Below, one piece after another: positions 16,640-25,739 of a stretch of 64,000 nucleotides of DNA (its first letter is position 1; each line of letters begins with the position of its first letter). The position numbers and the translations under genes were made by a program. Origin of the DNA: Bradyrhizobium xenonodulans (GTDB taxonomy: Bacteria; Pseudomonadota; Alphaproteobacteria; Rhizobiales; Xanthobacteraceae); NCBI RefSeq assembly GCF_027594865.1, contig NZ_CP089391.1, forward strand, positions 2,758,501-2,822,500. The letters run 5' to 3'. The notes beneath the pieces were generated by a model. That model was given only the letters and a program-made list of their open reading frames with translations, searched no databases and was not told the origin of the DNA.

Positions 16640-17479
16640 ATGTCGACGGCCCTGCGCATCGCTCATGGCGCTTTCGGCAGGGTCGCGCTGCTCGACATGG
16701 ACCGTTCGCTGGTCCGCCACGCCCATCATCACTGCCACGTCCTGCTCAAGGTCGAGGGCGCCGACACGCAGTTCATGGTCGGCGACCAGGTCACGCCGCT
16801 GACGGACACCGCCGCCGTGCTGGTCGACGGCTGGAAGCCGCACGCTTACGTGCATGACGTCAATCGCCCGCGCACCCTCATCATGGCGCTCTATATCGAG
16901 CCGGAATGGCTGAAGGAGTTCCGCCCCGGCTGGGCCGCGAGCGGCGCGCCGGGATTCTTCGAGCGGCCGTCGGGCGAGGTGTCGCCGCGCATCCGTCAGC
17001 TCACGCTGCATTTGGCGGCCGAAATGATGGCGAATCCGGATGCGGTGCGGACCCATGAACAGACGCTGTCCGACCTCATGATCGCGGTGATCGAGCGCTT
17101 CACGCCCTGGCGCAGCTTTCCGATCTCGATCCGCGGCATGAGCGCGGTGAGCTGCGACTGGCGCATCCGCCGCGCGATGGACGCGATGCGGGTGAACGAC
17201 TCCCATGCCAACGTCGATCAGTTCGCGAGGGGTGCCGGCCTGTCGCGCGCGCAGTTCTTCCGCCTGTTCGAGACCTCGCTGGGCGTCTCGCCGAAGCTCT
17301 ACCTCAACGTCGTCCGCATGGAGCGGGCACTCGATGCTGTCATGCGCGAGGACACGCCGCTCGGCGAGCTCAGCGAGCGCTTTGGTTTTCCGGAGCCGGC
17401 GCATTTCACGCGGTTCTTCCGCGATCATGCCGGCGTCAGCCCGCGCGAGTTTCGCAACGTCTCGCGTCTTGCGGGTTGA
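16640..17479 (+). CDS. AraC family transcriptional regulator
   Basis: This 279-aa regulator has an N-terminal ligand-sensing half (AraC-binding-like, residues about 10-110, with HAHHHCHVLLKVEG) and a C-terminal AraC double HTH (about 180-278: ANVDQFARGAGLSRAQFFRLFETSLGVSPKLYLN and LSERFGFPEPAHFTRFFRDHAGVSPREFR). The ATG at 16640 is preceded directly by a strong GGAGGAAGGA. It lies downstream of ubiD and upstream of the molybdenum hydroxylase operon. The direct-repeat operator at 17515-17542, only 36 bp after its stop, makes it the best candidate for binding that site and the matching one at 10793-10820. Confidence 0.88.
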   Translation: MSTALRIAHGAFGRVALLDMDRSLVRHAHHHCHVLLKVEGADTQFMVGDQVTPLTDTAAVLVDGWKPHAYVHDVNRPRTLIMALYIEPEWLKEFRPGWAASGAPGFFERPSGEVSPRIRQLTLHLAAEMMANPDAVRTHEQTLSDLMIAVIERFTPWRSFPISIRGMSAVSCDWRIRRAMDAMRVNDSHANVDQFARGAGLSRAQFFRLFETSLGVSPKLYLNVVRMERALDAVMREDTPLGELSERFGFPEPAHFTRFFRDHAGVSPREFRNVSRLAG

Positions 17480-17514
17480 TTCTTGTAGCGGATATTGCGC
17501 TGCACGCTCTCGAA

Positions 17515-17542
17515 TGAGACGATTTGGTAAGTCGTGAGAGCG
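17515..17542 (+). promoter_or_regulatory. Direct-repeat operator upstream of the molybdenum hydroxylase operon
   Basis: The site reads TGAGACGA, T, TTGGTAAGT, CG, TGAGAGCG; the repeats start 20 bp apart. It ends 79 bp before the ATG at 17622. It is nearly the same as the minus-strand site at 10793-10820, including the spacer core TTGGTAAGT and the following GGCGGTATGGC segment, which may include the -10 region. The 142 bp between the AraC gene and the operon holds nothing else clear. Confidence 0.65.
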
Positions 17543-17621
17543 GGCGGTATGGCTCGCGCGTCCCCTGTCCTGACATCTGTCACCGTCGCGTCAAAGAGCG
17601 CGTCGGGAGGGTTGCCGGGAC

Positions 17622-20600
17622 ATGGTGCAGGCTGCGGTTCAATCCGCACATTCGGTTGACCAGAGTGGCGACAGGCCGTGGGTCGGGCGTTCGATCGAGC
17701 GCGTCGAGGATGCCGCGCTGCTCTCTGGCCGCGGCCGCTTCATCGACGATCTCGGCGGTGCGCCCGGCACGTTGCACGCGACGATTTTGCGCTCGCCGCA
17801 TGCGCACGCCGATATTCTCTCGATTGACGTTGAAGCCGCCACGCGTCTGCCGGGCGTTGCCGCGGTTCTGACTGGCACCGACGTCAAGGCCGTCACCACG
17901 AGCCTCGTCGTCGGCGTGAAGGCGCCGGTCGAGTGCTGGCCCATTGCCATGGACCGCGTGCGCTATGTCGGCGAGCCCGTCGCCGTGGTCGTGGCCACTG
18001 ACCGCGCCCGCGCCGAGGATGCGGCCGAACTCATCAACGTCGAATATCGTCCGCGGGACGCCGTCGTCGATCCGCTTGGTGCGCTCGTAACAGGTGCGCC
18101 TGTGCTGCATGACGGCTTTCCCGGCAATCTCGCCAGCGAACGGGCCTTCCGCTACGGCGATCCCGAGAAGGCCTTTGCGGATGCGCCGCATCGCTTCTCC
18201 GTCGACATCAGATATCCGCGAAATTCCTGCACGCCGATCGAGACCTACGGCGTCGTCGCCTCGCACGACTCCGGCGAGGACGCGTACGAGGTTCTCGCCA
18301 ATTTCCAGGGCCCGTTCAGTATCCACACAGTCATTGCGCGTGCGTTAAAGGTGCCGGGCAATCGGCTGCGGCTGCGCACGCCGCCGGAGTCCGGCGGCAG
18401 CTTTGGCGTCAAGCAGGGCGTGTTTCCCTACATCGTGCTGATTGCCGCTGCCGCGCGAATCACCGGACGGCCGGTCAAATGGATCGAGGACCGGCTCGAG
18501 CATCTCACCGCCTCGGTCTCGGCGACCAACCGCGCGACGACCTTGTCGGCGGCCGTCGCAAGCGACGGTAAGATCCACGCGCTCGACTGGGATCAGGTCG
18601 AGGATTGCGGCGCGCATCTGCGTGCGCCCGAGCCGGCGACGCTCTATCGCATGCACGGCAATATGACGGGCGCCTATGACATCCGTCACGTCAGCATCCG
18701 CAACCGCGTCGTCGTCACCAACAAGACGCCGACCGGCCTCAACCGCGGTTTTGGGGGCCCGCAGGTCTATTTCGCGCTGGAGCGATTGATTCAGAGGATC
18801 GCGATCGGCCTCAAGCTCGATCCGCTCGATGTGATCAAGCGCAATCTGATCGACGCCGGCGCCTTTCCCTATCGCACCGCGACCGGCGCCTTGCTCGATT
18901 CCGGCAATTACCAGGAAGCCATCGCGCGCGCGGTCGAGCAGGGCAGGCTCGCGGAGCTTAAATCGCGGCGAGACGCGGCGCGGGCGCAGGGCCGGCTCTA
19001 CGGCATCGGCTTCACCGCCGTGGTCGAGCCCAGCGTCTCCAACATGGGTTACATCACCACCGTGCTGACGCCGGCGGAGCGCCGCAAGGCCGGGCCGAAG
19101 AACGGCGCGCAGGCAACCGCGACGGTCGGGCTCGATCCGGTCGGCAGCGTTACGGTCCACGTCGCCTCGGTGCCGCAAGGGCAGGGCCATCGCACCGTGC
19201 TGTCGCAGGTCGTCGCCGATGTCTTCGGCCTCCAGCCAAAGGACATCCGCGTCAACACTGAGATCGATACCGCCAAGGATGCCTGGTCGATCGCCTCCGG
19301 CAACTACGCCAGCCGTTTCGCCGCAGCCGTGGCCGGCACCGCAAAGCTCGCGGCCGAGCGTGTCGCCGGCCGTCTCGCCCGCATCGCCGCCAGCCAGCTC
19401 AACGTCGAGACCGCTGACATCGTCTTCGCAAAAGGCTTCGTCGCCTCAAAGCACAATCCGGAGAACCGGATCGCGTTCTCGCGCGTCGCCGCCCTCAGCC
19501 ACTGGTCGCCGGGCTCGCTGCCTGATGATGCCGGCCAGACCATCCGCGAGACAATGTTCTGGACGCCGCCGGAACTGACGCCGCCCGACGCGGACGACCG
19601 CATCAACTCCTCGCTCTGCCACGGCTTCATCTTCGATTTCTGCGGCGTCGAGGTCGATCCGACCACGCTGGAGACGCGCATCGACCGCTACGTCACCATG
19701 CACGATTGCGGCACCATTTTGCATCCCGGCATGGTCAACGGCCAGATCCGCGGCGGTTTTGCGCAGGCGCTCGGCGCCGCGCTCTACGAGGAATACGCCT
19801 ATGCCGAGGATGGCAGCTTCCTGACGGGAACGCTGGCCGACTATCTGCTGCCGACCACGACGGAGGTGCCGGAGCCCGAGATCTTCCACATGGAGACGCC
19901 GTCGCCGTTCACGCCGCTTGGCGCCAAGGGCGTCGGCGAGGGCAATTGCATGTCGACGCCGGTCTGCCTCGCCAATGCGGTCGCGGATGCGCTTGGCATT
20001 GCCGATATCACCTTGCCGCTGGTCCCGGCGCGACTTGCAGAGATGGTGCGCGGTGCCGAGCCGCCGCCTCCCGCGGGCGGCGCGGCGGCCGCGCCTGTAC
20101 GCGAAGGCGACCGGCGGCTGCGCGGCGAGGGGCAGGCGTCGGTGAAGGGCGCGCCGGAGCAGGTCTGGGCGATGCTGCTCGATCCCGCGACGCTGCAATC
20201 GGTCATTCCCGGCTGCCAGCGCGTCGACAAGGTCACGGACACGCATTTCCGCGCGGACGTTACGCTCGGTATCGGGCCCGTCAGCGGCCGCTACCGCGCC
20301 GACGTCGAGCTGTTCGACCTCGACCCGCCGCGCGCGGTCACCTTGCGTGGCGGTGCCACCGGCGCGCTCGGTTTTGGCAATGCCGAGGGACGCATCACGC
20401 TCGCGCCCGACGGCAATGGCGGGACCAAGCTGGCCTACAGCTATGACGCCGCCATCGGCGGCAAGGTAGCCAGCATCGGCGGCCGCCTGCTCGATGGCGC
20501 GACGCGCGTGATCATCGGCCAGTTCTTCACTGCGCTCGCCCGCAAGGCCGGCGGTGGTGGTGCGGAGGGCGGCGGTTTCTCGCTGTTCGCACTGCTGGCG

Positions 20601-20633
20601 AAGCTGGCCAGCCTGTTCGGAGGGCGTCGATGA
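17622..20633 (+). CDS. Molybdopterin-binding hydroxylase large subunit fused to a CoxG-like (SRPBCC) domain
   Basis: This 1003-aa catalytic subunit belongs to the xanthine dehydrogenase/aldehyde oxidase family. It has an N-terminal alpha/beta hammerhead (about residues 20-135: VGRSIERVEDAALLSGRGRFIDD), then two molybdopterin domains to about 800. The conserved GAKGVGEGN carries the likely base Glu773. After a Pro/Gly/Ala linker (about 805-825) comes a CoxG-like SRPBCC domain (about 830-980: GEGQASVKGAPEQVWAMLLDPATLQ, then VIPGCQRV), ending in an amphipathic FSLFALLAKLASLF tail. The AYRCSFR loop of CO dehydrogenase is absent, so this is not a form I CODH. Free CoxG tethers such enzymes to the membrane/quinone pool; here it is built in. 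A 4-bp overlap couples it to the FAD subunit. Confidence 0.87.
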   Translation: MVQAAVQSAHSVDQSGDRPWVGRSIERVEDAALLSGRGRFIDDLGGAPGTLHATILRSPHAHADILSIDVEAATRLPGVAAVLTGTDVKAVTTSLVVGVKAPVECWPIAMDRVRYVGEPVAVVVATDRARAEDAAELINVEYRPRDAVVDPLGALVTGAPVLHDGFPGNLASERAFRYGDPEKAFADAPHRFSVDIRYPRNSCTPIETYGVVASHDSGEDAYEVLANFQGPFSIHTVIARALKVPGNRLRLRTPPESGGSFGVKQGVFPYIVLIAAAARITGRPVKWIEDRLEHLTASVSATNRATTLSAAVASDGKIHALDWDQVEDCGAHLRAPEPATLYRMHGNMTGAYDIRHVSIRNRVVVTNKTPTGLNRGFGGPQVYFALERLIQRIAIGLKLDPLDVIKRNLIDAGAFPYRTATGALLDSGNYQEAIARAVEQGRLAELKSRRDAARAQGRLYGIGFTAVVEPSVSNMGYITTVLTPAERRKAGPKNGAQATATVGLDPVGSVTVHVASVPQGQGHRTVLSQVVADVFGLQPKDIRVNTEIDTAKDAWSIASGNYASRFAAAVAGTAKLAAERVAGRLARIAASQLNVETADIVFAKGFVASKHNPENRIAFSRVAALSHWSPGSLPDDAGQTIRETMFWTPPELTPPDADDRINSSLCHGFIFDFCGVEVDPTTLETRIDRYVTMHDCGTILHPGMVNGQIRGGFAQALGAALYEEYAYAEDGSFLTGTLADYLLPTTTEVPEPEIFHMETPSPFTPLGAKGVGEGNCMSTPVCLANAVADALGIADITLPLVPARLAEMVRGAEPPPPAGGAAAAPVREGDRRLRGEGQASVKGAPEQVWAMLLDPATLQSVIPGCQRVDKVTDTHFRADVTLGIGPVSGRYRADVELFDLDPPRAVTLRGGATGALGFGNAEGRITLAPDGNGGTKLAYSYDAAIGGKVASIGGRLLDGATRVIIGQFFTALARKAGGGGAEGGGFSLFALLAKLASLFGGRR

Positions 20634-21445
20634 AGCCGCCCGCATTCGATTATCTCCGCGCCGAAACCGTCGGCGACGTCCTCGAAGGTTTGGCGCAGCA
20701 AGGCGGCGATGCCCGCGTGCTCGCCGGCGGGCAGTCGCTGATGGCGATGCTCAACATGCGTCTCGCCAAGCCAAAGCTGCTGATCGATATCATGCGTCTG
20801 ACGGAGCTCCGCCGGATCGAGCGGAAGGGCGATGCCGTCGTGATCGGCGCCGGCGTGCGCCAGGCCGATCTGCTGGCCTGGCCCGATCTTGCCGTGGCGC
20901 TGCCGCTGGTGGCGCAGGCGCTGCCCTGGGTCGGGCACGTGCAGACCCGCAGCCGCGGCACCATCTGCGGCTCGCTGGCGCATGCCGATCCTAGCGCCGA
21001 GATGCCGCTCGCGCTGGTCGCGCTCGGTGGCGAAGTGCTCTTGCGTAGCGCCAAACGCCGCCGCCGCATCGCCGCAAAAGACTTCTTCGCCGGCATGATG
21101 CTCACCGCACGCGCCGACGACGAACTGATCGAGGGCATCTCGCTGCCCGTCATCAAGGGATCGCGCGTCGCCTTCCGCGAGGTCGCGCGCCGCCACGGCG
21201 ATTTCGCCATCGTCGCCTGCGCCGCGATGAAGATGCCGACCGGCGTGCGTCTTGCCGTCGGCGGCGTCGCCGACGTGCCGACCGCGCGCGGCTGGCCGCT
21301 TCTGGAGGGCAGCGCGCTCGACGATGCGCTCAACGCCTTCGCCTACGAGCTCGGGGCCCGCGACGATGTCCACGCCACCGCGCGCTATCGTCGCGACCTC
21401 GTGCGTATGATCGGCCGCGACCTGATCGGCGAGGTGCTGCAATGA
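20630..21445 (+). CDS. FAD-binding medium subunit of molybdenum hydroxylase
   Basis: This 271-aa subunit carries FAD and passes electrons from the iron-sulfur subunit onward. Typical CoxM/CutM motifs are LAGGQSLMAMLNMRLAKPKLLIDI (about residues 30-53) and TRSRGTICGSLAHADPSAEMPLAL (about 105-128), the second binding the FAD pyrophosphate and isoalloxazine. Its ATG overlaps the stop of the large subunit (ATGA) and its own stop overlaps the small subunit start, so the three subunits should be made in step. Confidence 0.92.
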   Translation: MKPPAFDYLRAETVGDVLEGLAQQGGDARVLAGGQSLMAMLNMRLAKPKLLIDIMRLTELRRIERKGDAVVIGAGVRQADLLAWPDLAVALPLVAQALPWVGHVQTRSRGTICGSLAHADPSAEMPLALVALGGEVLLRSAKRRRRIAAKDFFAGMMLTARADDELIEGISLPVIKGSRVAFREVARRHGDFAIVACAAMKMPTGVRLAVGGVADVPTARGWPLLEGSALDDALNAFAYELGARDDVHATARYRRDLVRMIGRDLIGEVLQ

Positions 21446-21960
21446 CCCGGCTCAAGGCAGATCAGCGCCATGCCATTCGCTTCTCGCTCAACGGCCAGCC
21501 GGTCGAGGCGGAGGCCGAGCCGCGCATGCTGCTGTCCGATTTCCTGCGCCACCAGCTGGGCGCCACCGGCACCCATGTCGGCTGCGAGCACGGCGTCTGC
21601 GGCGCCTGCACTGTCGTCGTCGACGGCATGCTGACGAGGTCCTGCCTGACGCTGGCGGCGCAGGTCGATGGCTGCGAGCTGAGGACAGTCGAAGGGCTCG
21701 CGCCTTCGGCCGACCGGCTCGGCGTGCTGCAACAGGCGTTCCGCCGCAACCACGCACTTCAATGCGGCTTTTGCACCGCCGGCATTTTGATGTCGCTCGA
21801 CCACTATCTCGCGAAGAATCCGGAACCGACCGAGGCGGAGATCCGCGATCTCCTCAGCGGCCATATCTGCCGCTGTACCGGCTACACCCCGATCATTCAA
21901 GCGGCGCTCGAAGCCGCCGCAAAACTCGCATCATCCAAAAAAGAGACGTCCGATGCTTGA
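21442..21960 (+). CDS. 2Fe-2S small subunit of molybdenum hydroxylase
   Basis: This 172-aa protein has two [2Fe-2S] domains. The plant-ferredoxin-like N-terminal cluster uses the Cys residues of GCEHGVCGACTVVVDG and a later Cys in RSCLTL. The C-terminal four-helix domain uses QCGFCTAGIL and HICRCTGYTPII. All eight expected Cys are visible. The start overlaps the FAD subunit stop (ATGA), and its 3' end overlaps the CoA ligase start by 8 bp. Together with the two preceding genes it completes a heterotrimeric hydroxylase. Confidence 0.94.
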   Translation: MTRLKADQRHAIRFSLNGQPVEAEAEPRMLLSDFLRHQLGATGTHVGCEHGVCGACTVVVDGMLTRSCLTLAAQVDGCELRTVEGLAPSADRLGVLQQAFRRNHALQCGFCTAGILMSLDHYLAKNPEPTEAEIRDLLSGHICRCTGYTPIIQAALEAAAKLASSKKETSDA

Positions 21961-23497
21961 TCTCGCCAGCAGCTTCATGGCCAGCGCCGCGCGCGATCCC
22001 CATGCCATTGCCTTGGTCGACGGCGATCTCCGCCTGACCTACCGGCAATGGTACGACAAGATCTCCGCGCTGGTGGCCTCGTTCGACCGCCTCGGCCTCA
22101 AGCCCGGCGATCACGTCGTCACGCTGCTGCAAAACCGCTGGGAGGCCGCGACGCTGCACGGGGCCTGCCAGTTCGCAGGCCTCGTGATCACGCCGATCAA
22201 CTGGCGCGCCAAGGCTGACGAGCTCGATTACTGCATCGAGAACGCCGAAGCCTGCGCGATCGTCTATCAGGACATCTCCGCCGAGGCCGTGCAGGGCTCG
22301 GCGCTATCAGGCAAGCTCCTGCGCGTGTCGGTCGATCCCCGCACCGGCGATGCCACCAGCTTCGCCGATCTGATCAAAGACAGCGCATCGGACGCCGAGC
22401 CGCGCGTCGGCGCCGATGCGTGGTCGATCATGCTCTACACTTCAGGGACGACCTCGCGTCCGAAGGGCGTGCCGCGTCGCCATCGCGCCGAGCGGGCCGC
22501 GGCGATCGCCCATGTCGCGCAAAACCTCTACGGTCGCGGCGAGCGCACGCTCGGCGTGATGCCGCTCTACCACACCATGGGCGTCCGGTCGCTGCTGGCG
22601 ATGTCGCTGATCGGCGGCCGTTTCATTTGCCTGCCGCGCTATGACAGCCGCCAGGCGCTGGCGCTGATCGAGAAAGAAGAAATCACCAATCTCTATCTGG
22701 TGCCGACGCTCTATCACGATCTCGTCCATCACGAGGCCTTTGCCAGAACCGACGTCTCCAGCGTGCGTAAGCTCGGCTTTGCCGGTGCGTCGATGACCGA
22801 CGGCCTGCTGAAGAAGCTGAACGAGGCGTTCAAGCCGAACCTGTTCGTCAACCATTACGGCAGCTCCGAGATCTACACCTTTACGATCGACCAGAACGCG
22901 ACGGCAAAGCCCGGCTCGGCCGGCAAGGCCGGCCTGAACCAGCACGTGAAAGTCGTACGCATCGGTGCGAGATCGGTCACCGACCTTGCGGCGGTCGGCG
23001 AGGAGGGCGAGATCATCGCGACGCTGGCCGGCGACGAGGCCTTCGAAGGCTATTGGCGCCGCCCCGAAGCCGATGCCAAGTCGCTGCGTGAGGGCTGGTA
23101 CTTCACCGGCGACACGGGCCTCATTGATCCCGACGGCGATCTCTTCGTCACCGGCCGCGTCGACGACATGATCATTACCGGCGGCGAGAACGTCTCGCCG
23201 GTCGAGATCGAAAGCTGCCTGTCGCTGCATCCTGATGTCGACGAGGTCGCGGTGGTCGGCGTTGCCGATGAGAAGTGGGGCAAAATCGTCGCCGCCTTCG
23301 TCAAGCGCAACCGCGCCGTCTCCGATGTCGAGTTGGAGCAGTTCTGCCGCACCTCGGGCCTCGCCAATTTCAAGCGGCCGCGCCGCTACGTCTTCGTCGA
23401 CGCGATTCCCAAATCGCCGGTCGGCAAGCTGCTACGGCGCCTGCTCGTCGCCGGAGAATACGAGGCCGAACGCCTGCCGCCGTCGGACGCCGCCTGA
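21953..23497 (+). CDS. AMP-binding acyl/aryl-CoA ligase
   Basis: This 514-aa adenylate-forming enzyme activates a carboxylic acid to its CoA thioester with ATP. The P-loop-like LYTSGTTSRPKGVPRRH lies near residue 160, NHYGSSEIYTF near 300, the hinge region DDMIITGGENVSPVEIE near 402, and the C-terminal catalytic Lys is in PKSPVGKLLRR. It overlaps the 2Fe-2S subunit gene by 8 bp and lies 28 bp before the enoyl-CoA hydratase gene. Operon position suggests that it activates the substrate or product of the hydroxylase. The acid is unknown; benzoate/4-hydroxybenzoate-type ligases are the nearest in style. Confidence 0.86.
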   Translation: MLDLASSFMASAARDPHAIALVDGDLRLTYRQWYDKISALVASFDRLGLKPGDHVVTLLQNRWEAATLHGACQFAGLVITPINWRAKADELDYCIENAEACAIVYQDISAEAVQGSALSGKLLRVSVDPRTGDATSFADLIKDSASDAEPRVGADAWSIMLYTSGTTSRPKGVPRRHRAERAAAIAHVAQNLYGRGERTLGVMPLYHTMGVRSLLAMSLIGGRFICLPRYDSRQALALIEKEEITNLYLVPTLYHDLVHHEAFARTDVSSVRKLGFAGASMTDGLLKKLNEAFKPNLFVNHYGSSEIYTFTIDQNATAKPGSAGKAGLNQHVKVVRIGARSVTDLAAVGEEGEIIATLAGDEAFEGYWRRPEADAKSLREGWYFTGDTGLIDPDGDLFVTGRVDDMIITGGENVSPVEIESCLSLHPDVDEVAVVGVADEKWGKIVAAFVKRNRAVSDVELEQFCRTSGLANFKRPRRYVFVDAIPKSPVGKLLRRLLVAGEYEAERLPPSDAA

Positions 23498-23525
23498 TCA
23501 TCCGCATCAACAGAAGGAAGCCAAC

Positions 23526-24332
23526 ATGCCGTCGCCCTACACATTCGCTGATCCCCGGCTCGCCAAGCTCGACGGGTTCAAGGTCGAGCTCGACGAAGCG
23601 CATGAGCGCGCCGACATCATCCTTGGGAGGCCGCCCTACAACGTCGTGGCGATGCCGCAGCGCGACCAGCTGCGGCTGACCTTCGAGACGCTGGATGAGG
23701 ATCCGCGCGTGCGCATCATCGTGGTGCGCGGCGAGGGTGAGCATTTCTCCAGCGGCGGCAATATCGGCGGCTTCATGGAGGCGAGCCCGGAGCACGTCTC
23801 CAAGCTCGCCTGGAACATCGCCGCGCCCGCGCGCTGCGCGAAACCCGTCATCGTCGCCAACCGCGGCTATTGCTTCGGCGTCGGCTTCGAGCTGTCGCTC
23901 GCCTGCGACTTCCGCATCGCGTCCGAGACGACGCAATACGCACTCCCGGAGCAGAAGCTGGGGCAGATCCCGGGCTCGGGCGGCTCGGCCCGCTTGCAGA
24001 AAATGGTCGGTATCACCCGAACCAAGGACATCGTGATGCGCTCCAAGCGCATCTCGGCCAAGCAGGCCTACGAGTGGGGCATCGCCACCGAATGCGTGCC
24101 GGACGCCGAGCTGGAAAAGGCGACCGACAAGCTGGTCGATGAATTGCGCACCTTCTCGCCGCTGGCGCAGCGCACGGCCAAGAAGCTGCTCAACGACACC
24201 GAGGATTCGACGCTCGCCATCGCGATCGAGCTCGAAGGCCATTGCTACAGCCGCCTGCGCCAGTCGGACGACTTCAAGGAAGGCGTCGAGGCCTTCAACA
24301 CCAAGCGTCCGCCGAGATTCACCGGCCGCTGA
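23526..24332 (+). CDS. Enoyl-CoA hydratase/isomerase family protein
   Basis: This 268-aa crotonase-fold enzyme acts on a CoA thioester. The oxyanion-hole segments are VVRGEGEHFSSGGNIGGF (about residues 64-81) and ANRGYCFGVGFELSLACDFRIAS (about 118-140), followed by ALPEQKLGQIPGSGGSARL. The ATG at 23526 has GAAGGAAG directly upstream; longer frames run into the ligase gene. The expected reaction is hydration, isomerisation or ring hydrolysis of a product of the upstream ligase. It belongs to the hydroxylase-ligase operon. Confidence 0.86.
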   Translation: MPSPYTFADPRLAKLDGFKVELDEAHERADIILGRPPYNVVAMPQRDQLRLTFETLDEDPRVRIIVVRGEGEHFSSGGNIGGFMEASPEHVSKLAWNIAAPARCAKPVIVANRGYCFGVGFELSLACDFRIASETTQYALPEQKLGQIPGSGGSARLQKMVGITRTKDIVMRSKRISAKQAYEWGIATECVPDAELEKATDKLVDELRTFSPLAQRTAKKLLNDTEDSTLAIAIELEGHCYSRLRQSDDFKEGVEAFNTKRPPRFTGR

Positions 24333-24404
24333 GACACGCCAAAACTGCCGCGGTTCGCAATGGCGCGGACCGCGGCGCTATTCAAACGGGGGAGGTCAAA
24401 CAAA

Positions 24405-25736
24405 ATGGCTGAGATGGATATGCCGGTCGCGGGTGCGCAAGCATCGGCGGATAACAAGCAAATGGTCAATGCGATCATCGCATCGGTGCTCGGATGGGCA
24501 CTCGATCTGTTCGATTTGTTCATTCTGCTCTACGTGGCGCCTGTTATCGGCGCGCTGTTCTTTCCGTCGAGCAATGCTGCGCTGTCGCTGGCGGCGGTCT
24601 ACGGCTCGTTCGCAGTGACGCTTCTGATGCGTCCGCTCGGCTCGGCGGTGTTCGGACATTATGCCGACGTGCACGGCCGCAAGCAGGCCATGCTGATCGC
24701 CATCGTCGGCGTCGGCCTCAGCACCGCGGCGTTCGGCCTGCTGCCGACCATCGCCCAGGTCGGCGTGATCGCGCCGATCATCTTCCTGGTCCTGCGCCTC
24801 GTGCAGGGCATCTTCGTCGGCGGCGTCGTGGCCTCCACCCATACGATCGGCACGGAATCGGTGCCGGCGAATTGGCGCGGCGCGATGTCGGGACTGGTCG
24901 GTGGCGGCGGCGCCGGCATCGGCGCGCTGCTGGCGTCCTTCATCTTCCTGATCACGTCCTCGATCTTCCCCGGCGATGCCTTCGCGGTGTGGGGCTGGCG
25001 CTGCATGTTCTTCTCGGGCCTTTTGAGCTCACTGCTCGGCTGGTTCATCTTCCGCAACCTCGAGGAGTCGCCTTACTTCAAGGAGCTCAAGCGCCAGCAG
25101 GGCAACAAGCAAGCGAAGGTCTCGAAGGCGCCGGTCAAGGACGTGTTCTCGGGCGAGTATCGCGGCGTCCTGCTGATCAACCTGCTCATCACCTTCGGCG
25201 GCGGTGCGGGCTATTACCTCACCTCCGGCTATCTTCCGAGCTTCCTGAAGGTGATCAACGCGGTCCCGAACCAGACCTCGTCGCTGATCCTGATGGGCGC
25301 GAGCGTGTCGGCGTTCTTCTCCGCGGTGCTGGTGGGCGCGCTGAGCGACCGCATCGGCCGCAAGAAGACGTTCCTGCTGATCGGCGTCCTGGCAGCGGTG
25401 CTGCTGCCGCTGTGCTATCTCAATCTCGCGGCGACCAAGGACACGACCCAGATCACGCTTCTTGCGCTCGCGATCGCCTTCATCGGCAATGCCGGCTATG
25501 CGCCGGTGCTGATCTTCCTGAACGAGCGTTTCCCGACCGCGCTGCGCGCGAGCGGCACGGGCCTGTCCTGGAACATCGGCTTTGCGCTGGGCGGCATGAT
25601 GCCGACCTTCGTCTCGCTGGTGAGCGGTAGCCCCGCGGAAATACCGATGTCCCTGGCGTACTTCGCGGTCGGCGTGTTCGTGATCTATTTGATCGGTGCG
25701 GTCGTGATCCCCGAGACCAAGGGCAACTTCCGCTGA
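24405..25736 (+). CDS. MFS transporter, metabolite/aromatic acid:H+ symporter type
   Basis: This 443-aa inner-membrane carrier has about 12 TM segments. The MFS cytoplasmic loop motifs are seen twice (HYADVHGRKQAM near residue 85 and GALSDRIGRKKTFLL near 310), with LRLVQGIFVGGVVASTHTIGTESVP in TM5, as in the metabolite:H+ symporter subfamily. The ATG at 24405 has GGGGGAGG 9 nt upstream; the ATG at 24360 is less likely. It is the last gene of the hydroxylase operon and is followed by a long perfect hairpin at 25740-25775. Likely role: uptake of the aromatic acid degraded by the cluster. Confidence 0.86.
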   Translation: MAEMDMPVAGAQASADNKQMVNAIIASVLGWALDLFDLFILLYVAPVIGALFFPSSNAALSLAAVYGSFAVTLLMRPLGSAVFGHYADVHGRKQAMLIAIVGVGLSTAAFGLLPTIAQVGVIAPIIFLVLRLVQGIFVGGVVASTHTIGTESVPANWRGAMSGLVGGGGAGIGALLASFIFLITSSIFPGDAFAVWGWRCMFFSGLLSSLLGWFIFRNLEESPYFKELKRQQGNKQAKVSKAPVKDVFSGEYRGVLLINLLITFGGGAGYYLTSGYLPSFLKVINAVPNQTSSLILMGASVSAFFSAVLVGALSDRIGRKKTFLLIGVLAAVLLPLCYLNLAATKDTTQITLLALAIAFIGNAGYAPVLIFLNERFPTALRASGTGLSWNIGFALGGMMPTFVSLVSGSPAEIPMSLAYFAVGVFVIYLIGAVVIPETKGNFR

Positions 25737-25739
25737 GCT

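Noticed and set aside
17622..20633. Form I carbon monoxide dehydrogenase large subunit (CoxL)
   Set aside because: The AYRCSFR active-site loop is absent; PTGLNRGFGGPQ occupies the related region, as in other molybdenum hydroxylases.
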